A DNA stretch of 48,510 nt from Acidimicrobiia bacterium (GTDB lineage: Bacteria; Actinomycetota; Acidimicrobiia; IMCC26256; PALSA-610), in the NCBI GenBank assembly GCA_017882905.1, contig JADGOO010000107.1, forward strand, positions 1-48,510, given 5' to 3'. The position numbers and the translations under genes are program-made. Within the stretch, counting starts at the first letter, position 1, and each line of letters begins with the position of its first letter. Positions 47,784-48,510 of this stretch are shown piece after piece. A model generated the notes under the pieces. That model worked only from the letters and a program-made list of their open reading frames with translations, had not been told where the DNA came from and searched no databases.

Positions 47784-48510
47784 CTGCACCTGTTGATCGC
47801 GACGCTGCGCACCAACTGGTTCCAGCGCGACGACAACGGCGTGGCGCCCGCGCACGTGGCGTTGAAGCTCGCTCCGCACCTCGTGCCCGATCTGCCGAAG
47901 CCGGCACCGGCGTACGAGATCTTCGTGTACTCGCCGAAGGTCGAGGGCGTGCACCTGCGCATGGGCCGGGTGGCGCGTGGCGGGTTGCGCTGGAGCGACC
48001 GTCGCGAAGACTTCCGCACCGAGATCCTCGGGCTCGTGAAGGCACAGATGGTGAAGAACGCCGTCATCGTGCCGGTCGGCGCGAAGGGCGGGTTCGTACC
48101 GAAGCAGCTGCCGAGCGCTTCTGACCGCGATGCGTGGCTGGCTGAGGGCATCGCCTGCTACCGCATCTTCGTGGGTGGTCTCCTCGACATCACCGACAAC
48201 CTCGTCGACGGGCTCGTGGTCCCGCCGGCCCAAGTGGTCCGCTACGACGGCGACGACCCGTACCTCGTGGTCGCGGCCGACAAGGGCACCGCCACCTTCT
48301 CCGACATCGCCAACGAGATCGCGGTCGCACGAGGCTTCTGGCTCGGCGACGCGTTCGCGTCGGGCGGCAGTGTCGGTTACGACCACAAGGTGATGGGCAT
48401 CACGGCGCGGGGCGCGTGGGAGTCGGTGAAGGCGCACTTCCGCCGACTCGCCATCGATCCGCAGACCACCGACTTCACGGTCGCCGGCATCGGCGACATG
48501 TCGGGCGACG
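47784..48510 (+). pseudogene. gdh: NAD-specific glutamate dehydrogenase, catalytic part after the stop (runs off the window)
   Basis: This is the same reading frame as the preceding CDS and remains fully open to the window edge with strong GC3 bias. It encodes [14 protein letters not shown], then [19 protein letters not shown], the nucleophilic/substrate lysine region [27 protein letters not shown] and [18 protein letters not shown], all from the dehydrogenase domain. The coding sequence looks intact apart from the single TAA. It could be a recent nonsense mutation, an assembly error, a readthrough site, or a split gene with a restart at TTG 47793. Confidence 0.7.

Overview
The window looks like a chromosomal piece of a high-GC actinobacterium. 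Third codon positions are almost always G or C, GTG/TTG starts are common, genes overlap by ATGA/GTGA/TGATG, and the gene content (polyprenyl-phosphomannose synthase, F420-type LLM oxidoreductase, DUF35/thiolase pairs, paired acyl-CoA dehydrogenases, large NAD-glutamate dehydrogenase) fits Actinomycetota. An uncultured Acidimicrobiia-like lineage is my guess; nothing here proves it. No rRNA, tRNA, CRISPR array, insertion sequence or phage gene was seen, and no gene-free stretch exceeds 300 bases.

Layout. (1) 1-8.3 kb: cell-envelope glycosylation. A polyprenol-phosphomannose synthase faces a minus-strand set made of three polytopic GT-C type glycosyltransferases, an acyltransferase-3 protein and a UDP-galactopyranose-mutase-like flavoprotein. 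(2) 8.3-23.3 kb: catabolism. It holds an alcohol dehydrogenase/VOC/LLM operon, an IolB-like isomerase, an N-acyl-D-amino-acid deacylase, an acyl-CoA ligase with a nucleotidyltransferase, a HyuB-HyuA-M24 peptidase operon, and two divergent acyl-CoA dehydrogenases. (3) 23.3-30 kb: a second surface-polysaccharide group (GT-C-like protein, polysaccharide deacetylase, DegT aminotransferase, SDR epimerase, GT2), followed by an AbiEi/Vsr-like nuclease gene. (4) 30-35.2 kb: an operon of MaoC, two DUF35 proteins, an AhpD-like protein and an Ltp-like thiolase homologue, next to a fused double acyl-CoA dehydrogenase. This resembles the aldolytic side-chain modules known from actinobacterial steroid catabolism. 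(5) 35.3-43.3 kb: hydrolase, 3Fe-4S ferredoxin, FGGY kinase and a branched-chain-amino-acid-type ABC importer with a fused LivHM permease. (6) 43.4-48.5 kb: a DegT-family enzyme whose PLP lysine appears replaced by histidine, a HisN-like phosphatase, and an NAD-glutamate dehydrogenase gene interrupted by an in-frame TAA.

Two structures cut across these blocks. The first is a 16-bp palindrome (CTGACR-N4-YGTCAG) at five catabolic promoters, with a 3-nt-spacer variant before the ABC importer; this suggests one TetR-like regulon. The second is a dispersed 43-bp palindromic element (17-bp arms around a 9-nt loop) present in six copies between 22.6 and 33.1 kb. One copy lies inside a coding sequence, and two copies flank the AbiEi/Vsr-like gene, probably in inverted orientation. 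Many genes also have a TANNNT box 6-8 nt before the start codon and no Shine-Dalgarno, pointing to leaderless mRNAs.
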